A stretch of DNA of 9,970 bases from Caldifarciminota bacterium. Lineage in GTDB: Bacteria; Hydrothermota; Tepidihabitantia; Tepidihabitantales; Tepidihabitantaceae. Under the pieces are notes generated by a model. That model made no database searches. It saw nothing but the letters and a program-made list of their open reading frames with translations, and was not told where the DNA came from. Of the stretch, positions 1 to 6,181 are shown piece by piece (position 1 is the first letter of the stretch; each line of letters opens with the position of its first letter). The DNA lies in the NCBI GenBank assembly GCA_011049385.1, contig DSBX01000060.1:1-9970 (forward strand), in the 5' to 3' direction. A program made the translations under genes and the position numbers.

Positions 1-1908
1 ACTCTCACCAACGGCTTCACCGTCACCAACCCGGCCCCGATGCTCACCGCCCTCGACCCGGCGGTCGGGACAAGGCTCGCAACCCTGGAAGTGGAGCTCA
101 CCGGCGCGGGCTTCCTCGCCGATGCCAGTTCGGTGGACTTCGGGTTGGACATCACCGTCAACTCGGTAATCGTCCCCGACCCGGCCCGGCTCACCGTCAA
201 CATCACCATCGCCCCCGGTGCGGCCACCGGCCCGCGCGACGTCTCGGTCGAAAACGCCACGCCCGGCGGCGGTAGCAGTACCTTAGGCGATGCCTTCGCG
301 GTCGAGAACCCGGTCCCCGCGCTCACCGGCATCACCCCCACCGCCGGCAAGCGGACCGCCACCCTCACCGTAACCCTCACCGGCGCGGGCTTCCTCGCCG
401 ATGCCAGCTCGGTGGACTTCGGGCCGGACATCACCGTCAACTCGGTAACGGTCGCAAGCCCGACCGAACTCACCGCCGACATCACCATCGCCCCCGAGGC
501 GGAGCTGGGCACGCGCGAGGTCTCGGTCCGAAACGCCGCGCCCGGCGGCGGCGAGTCGGGCCCGATGGTGTTCACCGTCTTCGAGTCTTCGCCGTGGCAC
601 GATGACCCGGGCTGGCACGAAGTCGCCCCGATTCCGGCGCAGGCCGGCAACCGGCGCGATATGCCGCACCGCGGCGCCTGGCTGGCGGTCGGCCCGGACC
701 AGGAGGGCACGCCCGCCATCTACGCGGCCAAGGGCAATAAGCTCCAGAACTTCTACCGCTATGACCCGCTGGCGGACGCCTGGACCGAACTCGCCCCGGT
801 ACCGTTTGACCCGATGAGCGGGCGGCCCCTGCGCCAGGGCGCGCGCGGTGCGAGCGACGGCGTCAACAGCGTCTACATGGTGCACGGCAACAACACCTCC
901 GCTTTCTGGCGCTACGACATCGCCGCCAACGAGTGGAGCGCGTTGCCCTGCGTGCCGGATGGCCCGAGCGGCAAACGGGTGCGGGGCGGCGGCGACATGC
1001 TCTACATCACCGACCGCGACTCCGGCTGGGTCTACCTGCTCAAGGGCGACCGGGACGAGTTCTGGCGCTACAACACCGAAAGCCGGGACTGGGAACAGCT
1101 CGCGACCCCGCCTGCGGGCATCCGCAACCGCTGGAAGCGGGACTCCTGGCTCGCCTTTGACGGCGAGGATGCCATCTTCGCGCACAAGGCGAACTACTAC
1201 GACCGCGCATCTTCAACCCACGACTTCTACCGCTACCGCGTGAGCACGAACTCGTGGGACACGCTGAGGCCGGCCGGGATGCCGCTTCACGGCCTGCACA
1301 ACGGCCGCGTCCGGCCCAAGCGGGCGCGCGACGGCGGTGCGGGCGCGTTCGACGAGAACGCCATCTTCGCGCTCAAGGGCGGCAATACCCAGCAGTTCTG
1401 GCGCTACGATGTGACCACCGACCGCTGGGCCGAGTCGGACACCCTGCCGACCTTCTCGCCGATTACGCCCCGGCGGCGGCGGGTGAACGCGGGCGCGGAC
1501 CTCGTTCACTACCGGCAGGGCCTGTACCGCGGCTTCTTCGCGCTCAAGGGCAACAAGACGCAGGAGTTCTGGCGCTATGTCCTGCCCATCGAGGTCGGCG
1601 CCGTCCCGCCCGCGCGGCCCGAGCGCGGCGGGATGATGGCGCGACCGGGCGGGAAACTCCTGCCCGGCCTGCTCGTCGGCCCGAGCCCGACCCGGGATGA
1701 GCTGGTGCTCCACGCCGGCAACACCACCGGCCCGGTCCGGGTCGAGCTGGTCTCGATAATGGGCGCGGTGCTCGCCGAGCGCACCGTCCTGCCCCACGCC
1801 CGGGCGCGGATACCGGTCGGGCACCTGCCCGCGGGCAGTTACTTCATCCGGGTGCGCGACGGTGAGACGACGGTGACGAGAAAGGTCGTCATCGGCCCCG
1901 GTCTATGA
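1..1908 (+). CDS. Secreted IPT/TIG-like and Kelch-repeat protein with C-terminal sorting domain (5' partial)
   Basis: The reading frame is open from base 1, so the gene begins upstream; the ATG at base 40 lies inside a domain and is not the real start. 635 residues are visible. They begin with the end of one and then two complete IPT/TIG-like beta-sandwich repeats (about bases 28-573, period 93 residues). Next come six Kelch-like blades, each with an F-(W/Y)-R-Y motif, at bases 751, 904, 1060, 1225, 1396 and 1567, usually after a GNK- or GNT-like turn and often followed by a W. This pattern predicts a beta-propeller. The last 75 residues (from about 1672, SPTRDELVL through SYFIRV to KVVI) look like a Por/T9SS type A sorting tail, so the protein is probably exported and surface-anchored or released. 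Its ligand is unknown. It converges on the ammonia-lyase gene with a 6-base overlap. Confidence 0.85.
   Translation, partial: TLTNGFTVTNPAPMLTALDPAVGTRLATLEVELTGAGFLADASSVDFGLDITVNSVIVPDPARLTVNITIAPGAATGPRDVSVENATPGGGSSTLGDAFAVENPVPALTGITPTAGKRTATLTVTLTGAGFLADASSVDFGPDITVNSVTVASPTELTADITIAPEAELGTREVSVRNAAPGGGESGPMVFTVFESSPWHDDPGWHEVAPIPAQAGNRRDMPHRGAWLAVGPDQEGTPAIYAAKGNKLQNFYRYDPLADAWTELAPVPFDPMSGRPLRQGARGASDGVNSVYMVHGNNTSAFWRYDIAANEWSALPCVPDGPSGKRVRGGGDMLYITDRDSGWVYLLKGDRDEFWRYNTESRDWEQLATPPAGIRNRWKRDSWLAFDGEDAIFAHKANYYDRASSTHDFYRYRVSTNSWDTLRPAGMPLHGLHNGRVRPKRARDGGAGAFDENAIFALKGGNTQQFWRYDVTTDRWAESDTLPTFSPITPRRRRVNAGADLVHYRQGLYRGFFALKGNKTQEFWRYVLPIEVGAVPPARPERGGMMARPGGKLLPGLLVGPSPTRDELVLHAGNTTGPVRVELVSIMGAVLAERTVLPHARARIPVGHLPAGSYFIRVRDGETTVTRKVVIGPGL
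97..448 (+). repeat. Near-identical 73-base tandem segment, period 279 bases, in the IPT-like domains
   Basis: Bases 97-169 and 376-448 match at 70 of 73 positions (differences: t/c once and tt/cc once). Both encode the strand LTGAGFLADASSVDFG plus the following ITVNSV. The spacing of 279 bases equals exactly 93 codons. The rest of each repeat is clearly more diverged, so the identity is local. This suggests recent domain duplication or gene conversion in the core of the repeat. A further repeat ends at the left window edge. Confidence 0.85.
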
Positions 1909-3426
1909 CTCCAGCCGGCCGACCTCGGCCTCGACCGCGGCCAGCAGTTCATTGGCGCTGATGACCTCGGCCAGCCGGTTGATATCGTACTGCACCGGCC
2001 GGTCCTCGACCATCGGCTCGACGTGACGGCGGATGACCTCGTAGGCGACGCGGGTGCCCTTGCCCAGCCCGAGCGGCTTGCGGAACTCGACCGCCTGGGC
2101 CCCGGCCATCAGCTCGATGGCGAGGACGTACCAGGCGTTGTCGAGAATCTGGCGGGCCTTGAGCGCGGAGGTGAACGCCATCGAGACAAAGTCCTCCTGG
2201 TCCGCCGCGGCCGGCACCGAACCCACCGCCGCCGGCGCGGACAGGATGCGGTCCTCGCAGACCAGCATCCCCTGGGTGTACTGGGTCAGCATCAGGCCGG
2301 AGAACATCCCCGCGCCCCTGGTCAGGAAGGCGGGCAGGCCGCAGGAGAGGTTGCGGTTGAGGAGCCGGTTGGTGCGCCGCTCGGAGAGCACCGCAATCAT
2401 CGTCACCGTCGTGCCCAGGCTGTCGAGCCCGAGCGCGAGCGGCGTGCCCTGAAAGTTGGCGCCGGTCAGGTAGGCCTCGTCGTCCGGGAAGAAGACCGGG
2501 TTGTCGCCGACGCCGTTGAGCTCGATTTCGAACATTCCCCGCGACCACTTCCAGGCGTCCTTGGCCGCGCCCACGACCTGCGGGGTCGAACGCAGGCTGT
2601 AGGCGTCCTGCACCTTCTTGCCCGGCTGGCGCAACATCTCCGAATCCTCGACCAGCCGCCGGACGTTGGCGGCGCAGGTGATCGCGCCCGGGTAGCCTCG
2701 CGCCTTGTGAATCCGCTCGTCACAGCAGGTCATATTGGCGTTGACAACTTCCAGCGTCAGCGCGACCGCGACCTCGCTCGTCCGGAAGTAGCGGTCCGCC
2801 TCGTCGTGGAGCAGGGCGCCCCAGCCCGCGGTCATATTCGAGCCGTTGATCGTCGCCAGGCCGTCCCGGGTCTCGAACTCGACGCATTCGATGCCGGCCT
2901 TGTCCATCGCCTCCCGGCCCGGCAGACGCCCGCCGTCGAAGTACGCCTCGCCCTCGCCGAGCAGGACCAGCGCCATCTGGCTCATCGGCGATAAGTCGCC
3001 GCAGGCGCCGACCGAGCCCTTGTCGAAAACGACCGGCGTCACGCCCTTGTTCAGCATCTCGACCAGCGTCTCGACGATCTTGAGCCGACTGCCGGAATGG
3101 CCCTTGGAAAGCACGTTACAGCGCGAGCACATCGCCGACCGCACCACCTCGACCGGCAACGGCTTGCCGCAACCCGCGGAGTGGCTGTAGACGAGGTAGC
3201 GCTGGAACTGCTTGAGCTGGTCCGGCGAGAGCAGGACCTCGGACAACTCGCCGATGCCGGTGGTGATGCCGTACATCACCGCCTGCTGTTTCACCTTATC
3301 TTCCACGAACGCCCGGCACTTGAGGATGCGCTCCTTCGCCTCGGGCGCGAGTTCGACCGTCTCGCCGCGGGCGACCCGGACCACCTGCTCGATGCTCAGG
3401 CTCTTGCCGTCAAGGACCACCGACAT
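1903..3426 (-). CDS. hutH: Histidine ammonia-lyase family protein (MIO-type aromatic amino acid lyase)
   Basis: 507 residues, the normal length for HutH, which releases ammonia from histidine to give urocanate in the cytoplasm using an autocatalytic MIO cofactor. Family landmarks visible: Y52 in YGITTGIGE, H82 in SHSAG, the cofactor loop GSVGACGDLSP (residues 138-147), N194 in INGSN, Y276 and R279 in AYSLR, the GDNP motif at 307-310, and QED at 410-412. Two departures stand out. The cofactor triad is A141-C142-G143 (Cys codon TGC), not Ala-Ser-Gly, and QEDHVSM reads QEDFVSM. E411 corresponds to the glutamate that contacts the substrate in HutH. The start ATG has an AGGAGG 8 bases upstream (3435-3440). 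It lies 21 bases after the Mut7-C-like gene, so the two are probably co-transcribed. No hutU, hutI or hutG is nearby, so histidine as substrate is inferred from family only; a tyrosine or phenylalanine lyase or an aminomutase is possible. Confidence 0.88.
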   Translation of the reverse strand: MSVVLDGKSLSIEQVVRVARGETVELAPEAKERILKCRAFVEDKVKQQAVMYGITTGIGELSEVLLSPDQLKQFQRYLVYSHSAGCGKPLPVEVVRSAMCSRCNVLSKGHSGSRLKIVETLVEMLNKGVTPVVFDKGSVGACGDLSPMSQMALVLLGEGEAYFDGGRLPGREAMDKAGIECVEFETRDGLATINGSNMTAGWGALLHDEADRYFRTSEVAVALTLEVVNANMTCCDERIHKARGYPGAITCAANVRRLVEDSEMLRQPGKKVQDAYSLRSTPQVVGAAKDAWKWSRGMFEIELNGVGDNPVFFPDDEAYLTGANFQGTPLALGLDSLGTTVTMIAVLSERRTNRLLNRNLSCGLPAFLTRGAGMFSGLMLTQYTQGMLVCEDRILSAPAAVGSVPAAADQEDFVSMAFTSALKARQILDNAWYVLAIELMAGAQAVEFRKPLGLGKGTRVAYEVIRRHVEPMVEDRPVQYDINRLAEVISANELLAAVEAEVGRLES

Positions 3427-3447
3427 GCTCGATTCCTCCTGTGAATT

Positions 3448-4026
3448 CTACTTCTTCGCCCCACAGCGGCCACGCCGCGGCCGGGGCCGCGCGGGCGCGC
3501 GTTCCTGTGCACCCCGGGTATGACTGCCGGGCCAGAACACGCGCTTGCACTTCGGACAACGGCTGAAGTCGTGATGTATCTGGTAGATGAAGAACGGTAT
3601 CGCGGGCCGGGCCTGCTCGCGGCTTATCTTCTCCAGCGCCACGTTGCAGTCCCGGCACCGACTGCCGGATGGGGGCGGGGGTGCGGCGGGCTTCTCCGCG
3701 GCCGGCGCTGACGCCGGGGCCTCCGACGCCGGGGCCGAACCGGCCTCGATGCCCAGCTGTTCCCGGACCTGCACGAGCTGTGCGGCCGGGTCGTTGCTTT
3801 CGACGTAGAACGCGCCGGGCAGTTCGCGCAGGCGGCCGGCCCGGGTCAGGAACAGCTGGTCCTTGGCGCGGGCCTGCTTGTAGGCGCGCAGACCGCCGAT
3901 GCCCCGGCGATACTCGGCGTCCACGCCCAGCGCCCGGAGCTCGCGACAGAGCTTGCCCAGCATCGTGTCGCAGGTCAGCCGCAGTTTCTGCGGCCGGTCT
4001 TCCGGCGGACTGGTAGTTTCCTGCAT
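3448..4026 (-). CDS. Mut7-C-like (PIN-fold RNase family) protein with C-terminal zinc ribbon
   Basis: 192 residues. Residues 15-93 resemble the Mut7-C domain: a start like LTCDTMLGKLCRELRALGVD, then an LTR motif at 60-62. Residues about 95-120 are an Ala/Pro-rich linker. Residues 122-170 form a zinc ribbon with C124-x2-C127 and C157-x2-C160, followed by the family signature FWPGSH. The tail is basic (RPRPRRGRCGAKK). The family is predicted to act on RNA. Here D20 is present, but the usual Asp after LTR is Ala (A63) and the acidic patch around residues 40-50 is missing, so nuclease activity is doubtful. The start at 4026 has no Shine-Dalgarno; a promoter-like element ends 6 bases before it, suggesting a leaderless mRNA. 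Probable first gene of a unit with the ammonia-lyase. The family call is from motif memory, not a search. Confidence 0.75.
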   Translation of the reverse strand: MQETTSPPEDRPQKLRLTCDTMLGKLCRELRALGVDAEYRRGIGGLRAYKQARAKDQLFLTRAGRLRELPGAFYVESNDPAAQLVQVREQLGIEAGSAPASEAPASAPAAEKPAAPPPPSGSRCRDCNVALEKISREQARPAIPFFIYQIHHDFSRCPKCKRVFWPGSHTRGAQERAPARPRPRRGRCGAKK

Positions 4027-4032
4027 CGGCTA

Positions 4033-4060
4033 AATCTAGCGCGAATCGTCCCGGAATCAA
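4033..4060 (-). promoter_or_regulatory. Candidate sigma70-type promoter of the Mut7-C-like / ammonia-lyase unit
   Basis: Reading the minus strand, TTGATT (4060-4055) and TAGATT (4038-4033) are separated by 16 bases; each matches the consensus at four of six positions. Only 6 bases lie between the -10 box and the ATG at 4026-4024, so transcription would begin at or next to the A of the ATG. No Shine-Dalgarno is present. Individually weak, but it repeats the geometry of the two neighbouring promoters. Confidence 0.5.
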
Positions 4061-4069
4061 GCCGCCGGA

Positions 4070-4098
4070 TTGCACCCGGGCGGCTCTTCAGCTACAAT
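4070..4098 (+). promoter_or_regulatory. Candidate sigma70-type promoter of the ArsC-like gene
   Basis: TTGCAC (4070-4075, three of six) and TACAAT (4093-4098, five of six) are spaced by exactly 17 bases. The GTG start codon follows at 4105, 6 bases after the -10 box, where transcription itself should start. There is no Shine-Dalgarno sequence, so a leaderless GTG-initiated mRNA is predicted. Its -35 box lies 10 bases from the divergent promoter's -35, so the two may compete for polymerase. Confidence 0.55.
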
Positions 4099-4104
4099 CT
4101 GCCC

Positions 4105-4536
4105 GTGCCGACTCGGATTCTCTTCGCCTGCGTCGGGAATTCCTGCCGCAGTCAGATGGCGGAAGCGTTCTGCCGCGACCTCGGTCGCGATGTCGAATGC
4201 GCGTCCGCCGGCTCCGCGCCCGCAAGCCGGGTCCAGCCCGACACCGTCGCGGTGATGAAAGAAGACGGCCTCGACATCACCGCGGCCCGGCCCAAGGGCT
4301 TCGCCGACCTGGCCGGCCGGGACTGGGACTACCTTGTGACGATGGGCTGTGAGGTCGCCTGCCCGTTCCTGCCCGGCGCGCGCCAGGTGCAATGGCAGAT
4401 TGCGGACCCCTACGGCAAGGGCCTCGAAGAATACCGCCGCGTGCGCGACATCATCCGCCGCCAGGTCCGCGACCTGCTCGCATCGCTGGGCCGTCTCCGC
4501 CACACACCCGAAGACGACCACCAACCCCTTGCCTGA
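4105..4536 (+). CDS. arsC: Arsenate reductase / low-molecular-weight phosphatase family (ArsC, thioredoxin-type)
   Basis: 143 residues, typical for the family. The phosphatase P-loop is at C9-x5-R15 (FACVGNSCRSQMAE) and the acid loop is D101-P102. Two more cysteines, C82 and C86 (MGCEVACPFLPG), fit the redox cysteines of thioredoxin-coupled arsenate reductases, which reduce arsenate to arsenite through a Cys relay in the cytoplasm. The spacing C-x3-C is shorter than the C82/C89 spacing of the Staphylococcus enzyme, but as I recall it is common in the GCxxACP subgroup. The GTG start is chosen because the conserved strand begins four residues later and no upstream in-frame start exists. No arsenic regulator, efflux pump or ArsM is adjacent, so it appears to stand alone. 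A protein-tyrosine phosphatase role cannot be excluded, but the extra cysteines favour arsenate. Confidence 0.85.
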   Translation: MPTRILFACVGNSCRSQMAEAFCRDLGRDVECASAGSAPASRVQPDTVAVMKEDGLDITAARPKGFADLAGRDWDYLVTMGCEVACPFLPGARQVQWQIADPYGKGLEEYRRVRDIIRRQVRDLLASLGRLRHTPEDDHQPLA

Positions 4537-4547
4537 CCGACAGCCTA

Positions 4548-4576
4548 TTGACAACTCGAAGTCACCCACCTATAAT
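4548..4576 (+). promoter_or_regulatory. Perfect-consensus sigma70 promoter, predicted leaderless
   Basis: TTGACA (4548-4553), a 17-base spacer and TATAAT (4571-4576): both hexamers match consensus fully and the spacing is ideal. The ATG of the FmdB-type gene is at 4582, 5 bases after the -10 box, so the first transcribed base should be at or within a base or two of the start codon. No ribosome site could fit. This should be a strong constitutive promoter, consistent with an operon for HU and a ribosomal protein. Confidence 0.85.
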
Positions 4577-4581
4577 CATTT

Positions 4582-4800
4582 ATGCCTATCCGTGAGTTCC
4601 GTTGCCGCGAATGCCGCAAGACCTTCGAAGCGCTGGTATTCAGCCCGCGCGACGAAGCGGGCGAGCGGTGTCCGTCCTGCGGCAGCGGCCGGCTCGAAAA
4701 GCTGTTTTCCGTGTTCGGGGTCTCAGGCACCGAGCGCAAGATTACAAGTTCCGCAAACTGCGCCAGTTGCAGCTCGCGCAACTGCGCCAGTTGCAGTTAG
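4582..4800 (+). CDS. FmdB-family zinc-ribbon protein
   Basis: 72 residues starting MPIREFRCRECRKTFE, the usual FmdB opening (MPxYEYxCxxCgxxFE). One zinc ribbon is formed by C8-x2-C11 and the CPSC pair at 30-33, followed by GRLEKLFSVFGVSG. The tail, residues 59-72, is a Cys/Ser stretch with NCASC twice, as the family often has a Ser/Cys-rich end. Function is unclear; family members are called putative regulators. It is the first gene of a unit with HU and the bS22-like protein, with 9 bases to the HU start. It has no Shine-Dalgarno and seems to be read from a leaderless transcript. Confidence 0.82.
   Translation: MPIREFRCRECRKTFEALVFSPRDEAGERCPSCGSGRLEKLFSVFGVSGTERKITSSANCASCSSRNCASCS
4756..4796 (+). 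repeat. Tandem 17-base repeat, each unit an inverted repeat, ahead of the HU ribosome site
   Basis: The 17-mer AACTGCGCCAGTTGCAG occurs at 4756-4772 and 4780-4796, period 24 bases (8 codons, NCASCSSR). Each unit contains AACTG-CGC-CAGTT; in the second it extends to GCAACTG-CGC-CAGTTGC (4778-4794), a 7-bp stem with a 3-base loop. The second hairpin ends 4 bases before the AGGAGG (4799-4804) of the HU gene, so it could influence HU translation or simply reflect the Cys-rich coding repeat. Confidence 0.8.
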
Positions 4801-4809
4801 GAGGGGCCG

Positions 4810-5106
4810 ATGACGATAACCAAAGCCGACCTTGTCGAGAAGATAGCCGAGCAGGTCCAGCCGAACATCACCAAACGCGACGTCACCCGTATCGTCGAGA
4901 TGTTCCTGGAGGAAATCAAGCAGACCCTCAAGGACGGTAACCGCATCGAAATCCGGGGCTTCGGCGTGCTGAACACCAAGCTCCGCAAACCCAAGGTTGC
5001 CCGCAACCCCAAGACCAAAGAACCGGTCAACATCCCGCCCCGCCGGGTGCCGGTCTTTAAGGCATCCCGCCTGCTCAAGGCCAGCCTGACAAAAGGAGAG
5101 CTATAG
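4810..5106 (+). CDS. HU/IHF-family DNA-binding protein
   Basis: 98 residues. The helical dimerisation part is residues 1-42 (MTITKADLVEKIAEQ onward). The beta-arm region has RGFGVLNTKLRKPKVARNPKT, with the signature RNP that inserts into the DNA minor groove, followed by the FKASRLLK end typical of HU/IHF. It binds and bends DNA in the nucleoid as a dimer. The usual GRNPKTGE reads ARNPKTKE here. An AGGAGG sits 5 bases before the ATG. Second gene of a unit: 9 bases after the FmdB-type gene and 3 bases before the small ribosomal protein. HU versus IHF subunit cannot be decided from sequence reading alone. Confidence 0.93.
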   Translation: MTITKADLVEKIAEQVQPNITKRDVTRIVEMFLEEIKQTLKDGNRIEIRGFGVLNTKLRKPKVARNPKTKEPVNIPPRRVPVFKASRLLKASLTKGEL

Positions 5107-5109
5107 TAT

Positions 5110-5205
5110 ATGCCGTGCGGCAAAAAGCGCAAGCTTCGTAAGATCAAGCGTCACAAGTACAAGAAGCGCATCAAGGCAATGCGCCACAAGACGAAGCGAC
5201 GCTAG
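5110..5205 (+). CDS. 31-residue basic AURKAIP1/COX24-domain protein (bS22/mS38-like ribosomal protein)
   Basis: Translation begins MPCGKKRKLRKIKRHKYKKR and ends MRHKTKRR: 17 of 31 residues are Lys or Arg. It closely follows the pattern of the small bacterial AURKAIP1/COX24 proteins (MPxGKKRKRHKxxxHKRKKRxRKxRHK), relatives of mitochondrial mS38 and mycobacterial bS22, which sit on the small ribosomal subunit. AAGGAG at 5093-5098, inside the end of the HU gene, lies 11 bases before the ATG, and the gap to the HU stop codon is 3 bases, so translation is probably coupled. The gene is easily missed because it is so short. The call rests on remembered family pattern; the reading frame, ribosome site and operon position support that it is real. 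Confidence 0.82.
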   Translation: MPCGKKRKLRKIKRHKYKKRIKAMRHKTKRR

Positions 5206-5324
5206 CCGCCGGCTTCGATTGGTCGGTCCGGCCTGCGGGTCGGGAATGACCTTGGGTTTGCGCGACCGTGGGGTCGAGGGTTCGTTGTTTCGCGCAATCC
5301 TGTTCGCCTGAAAGGGAGGAAGCG

Positions 5325-6176
5325 ATGCGCTCTTGCCTGCTCGTTGCGGTGCTCGCCGTCCTGCTGTTGGCCCTGACCGCCAACGCCGCCCAACCCGGCG
5401 GCTGGGAGCAGGAGGCCGGCTTCGAACTACTCTTCAACCAGGGCTACTACTCGCCCAACTGGGCCGGCGACGAGAAGACCTCGGGCGCGCTCACCGCGTC
5501 CATCGGCCACCGCGCCCAGCGCCAGTTCACCGGCGTGCTCCGGCTCGAACACGAACTGGAGCTCGCCTTCGGCCAACAGCTCACCCGCAACAGCGCGACC
5601 TGGACCGCAAGCAAGTCCGAGGACAAGCTCAATCTCGATGAGCTCCTGCGCTTCACCCTCGGGCTCTGGGTTGACCCGCTGGTACTCGTCCAGGCCCGTA
5701 GCCAGTTCCTCGACGGCCGCGACCCGCAGGAGACGCAGTGGTTCAACCCGGTTCAGCTCCTTGAAGCCGCGGGCTTCGGCCGCAAGTTCTTCGACGACGA
5801 AGTCCGCACCCTGACCAGCGAGTTCGGCGCCGCCGCGCGCCAGGTCTTCGACCGACTCGACACCCTCACCGTCTCCGACGCCGGTCTGAGCTGGACCACC
5901 GCCTACCGCACCCGCTTCTTCTCCCCCAACGCCGGCTATGCCACCCGGCTCGCGCTCTACAAGCCGCTCGTCGCCTTCGGCACCGACACCGAGCTCGGCA
6001 CCCTGCCCCAGGCCGACTGGCGGCACGAACTCTCCGCCCGGTTCAACAAGGTGCTCTCGGGCAAGGTCTTCGCCCAGGTGCTGTTCGACGACCGGGTGGA
6101 CGACACGCCCCGGCTCAAGCAGACACTCGGGCTCGGCCTCTCGCTGGCCTGGCCCGCGACCGCGGAACAGGAGTAA
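5325..6176 (+). CDS. DUF3078-type outer-membrane beta-barrel protein
   Basis: 283 residues with a clear signal peptide (MRSCLLVAVLAVLLLALTANA, cleavage near 21). The mature part has alternating aromatic/hydrophobic beta-strand patterns and resembles DUF3078: QGYYSPNWAGDEKTSGALTASI near residues 39-60, LTRNSATWTASKSEDKLNLD near 86-105, then RTRFFSPNAGYATRLALYKP. Such proteins are predicted outer-membrane barrels of unknown function. The ATG at 5325 is chosen over the in-frame GTG at 5268 because GGGAGG lies just upstream (about 5314-5319) and the signal peptide starts here. The 119 bases before it show no clear promoter. mscL follows after 5 bases, so the two are likely co-transcribed. Confidence 0.75.
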   Translation: MRSCLLVAVLAVLLLALTANAAQPGGWEQEAGFELLFNQGYYSPNWAGDEKTSGALTASIGHRAQRQFTGVLRLEHELELAFGQQLTRNSATWTASKSEDKLNLDELLRFTLGLWVDPLVLVQARSQFLDGRDPQETQWFNPVQLLEAAGFGRKFFDDEVRTLTSEFGAAARQVFDRLDTLTVSDAGLSWTTAYRTRFFSPNAGYATRLALYKPLVAFGTDTELGTLPQADWRHELSARFNKVLSGKVFAQVLFDDRVDDTPRLKQTLGLGLSLAWPATAEQE

Positions 6177-6181
6177 CCAGG

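Noticed and set aside
283..1185. Long minus-strand open frame of 300 codons opposite the Kelch gene
   Set aside because: It lies inside a well-supported plus-strand repeat protein and its translation is low-complexity Val/Ala/Gly/Arg, as produced by GC-rich antisense frames.
2023..2994. Plus-strand open frame of 323 codons opposite the ammonia-lyase
   Set aside because: The minus strand carries a full set of HutH family motifs; the antisense product is Arg/His/Leu-rich with no domain pattern.
5268..5324. Upstream GTG start extending the DUF3078 gene by 19 codons
   Set aside because: It would bury the signal peptide behind a polar segment, and the good Shine-Dalgarno lies directly before the ATG at 5325.
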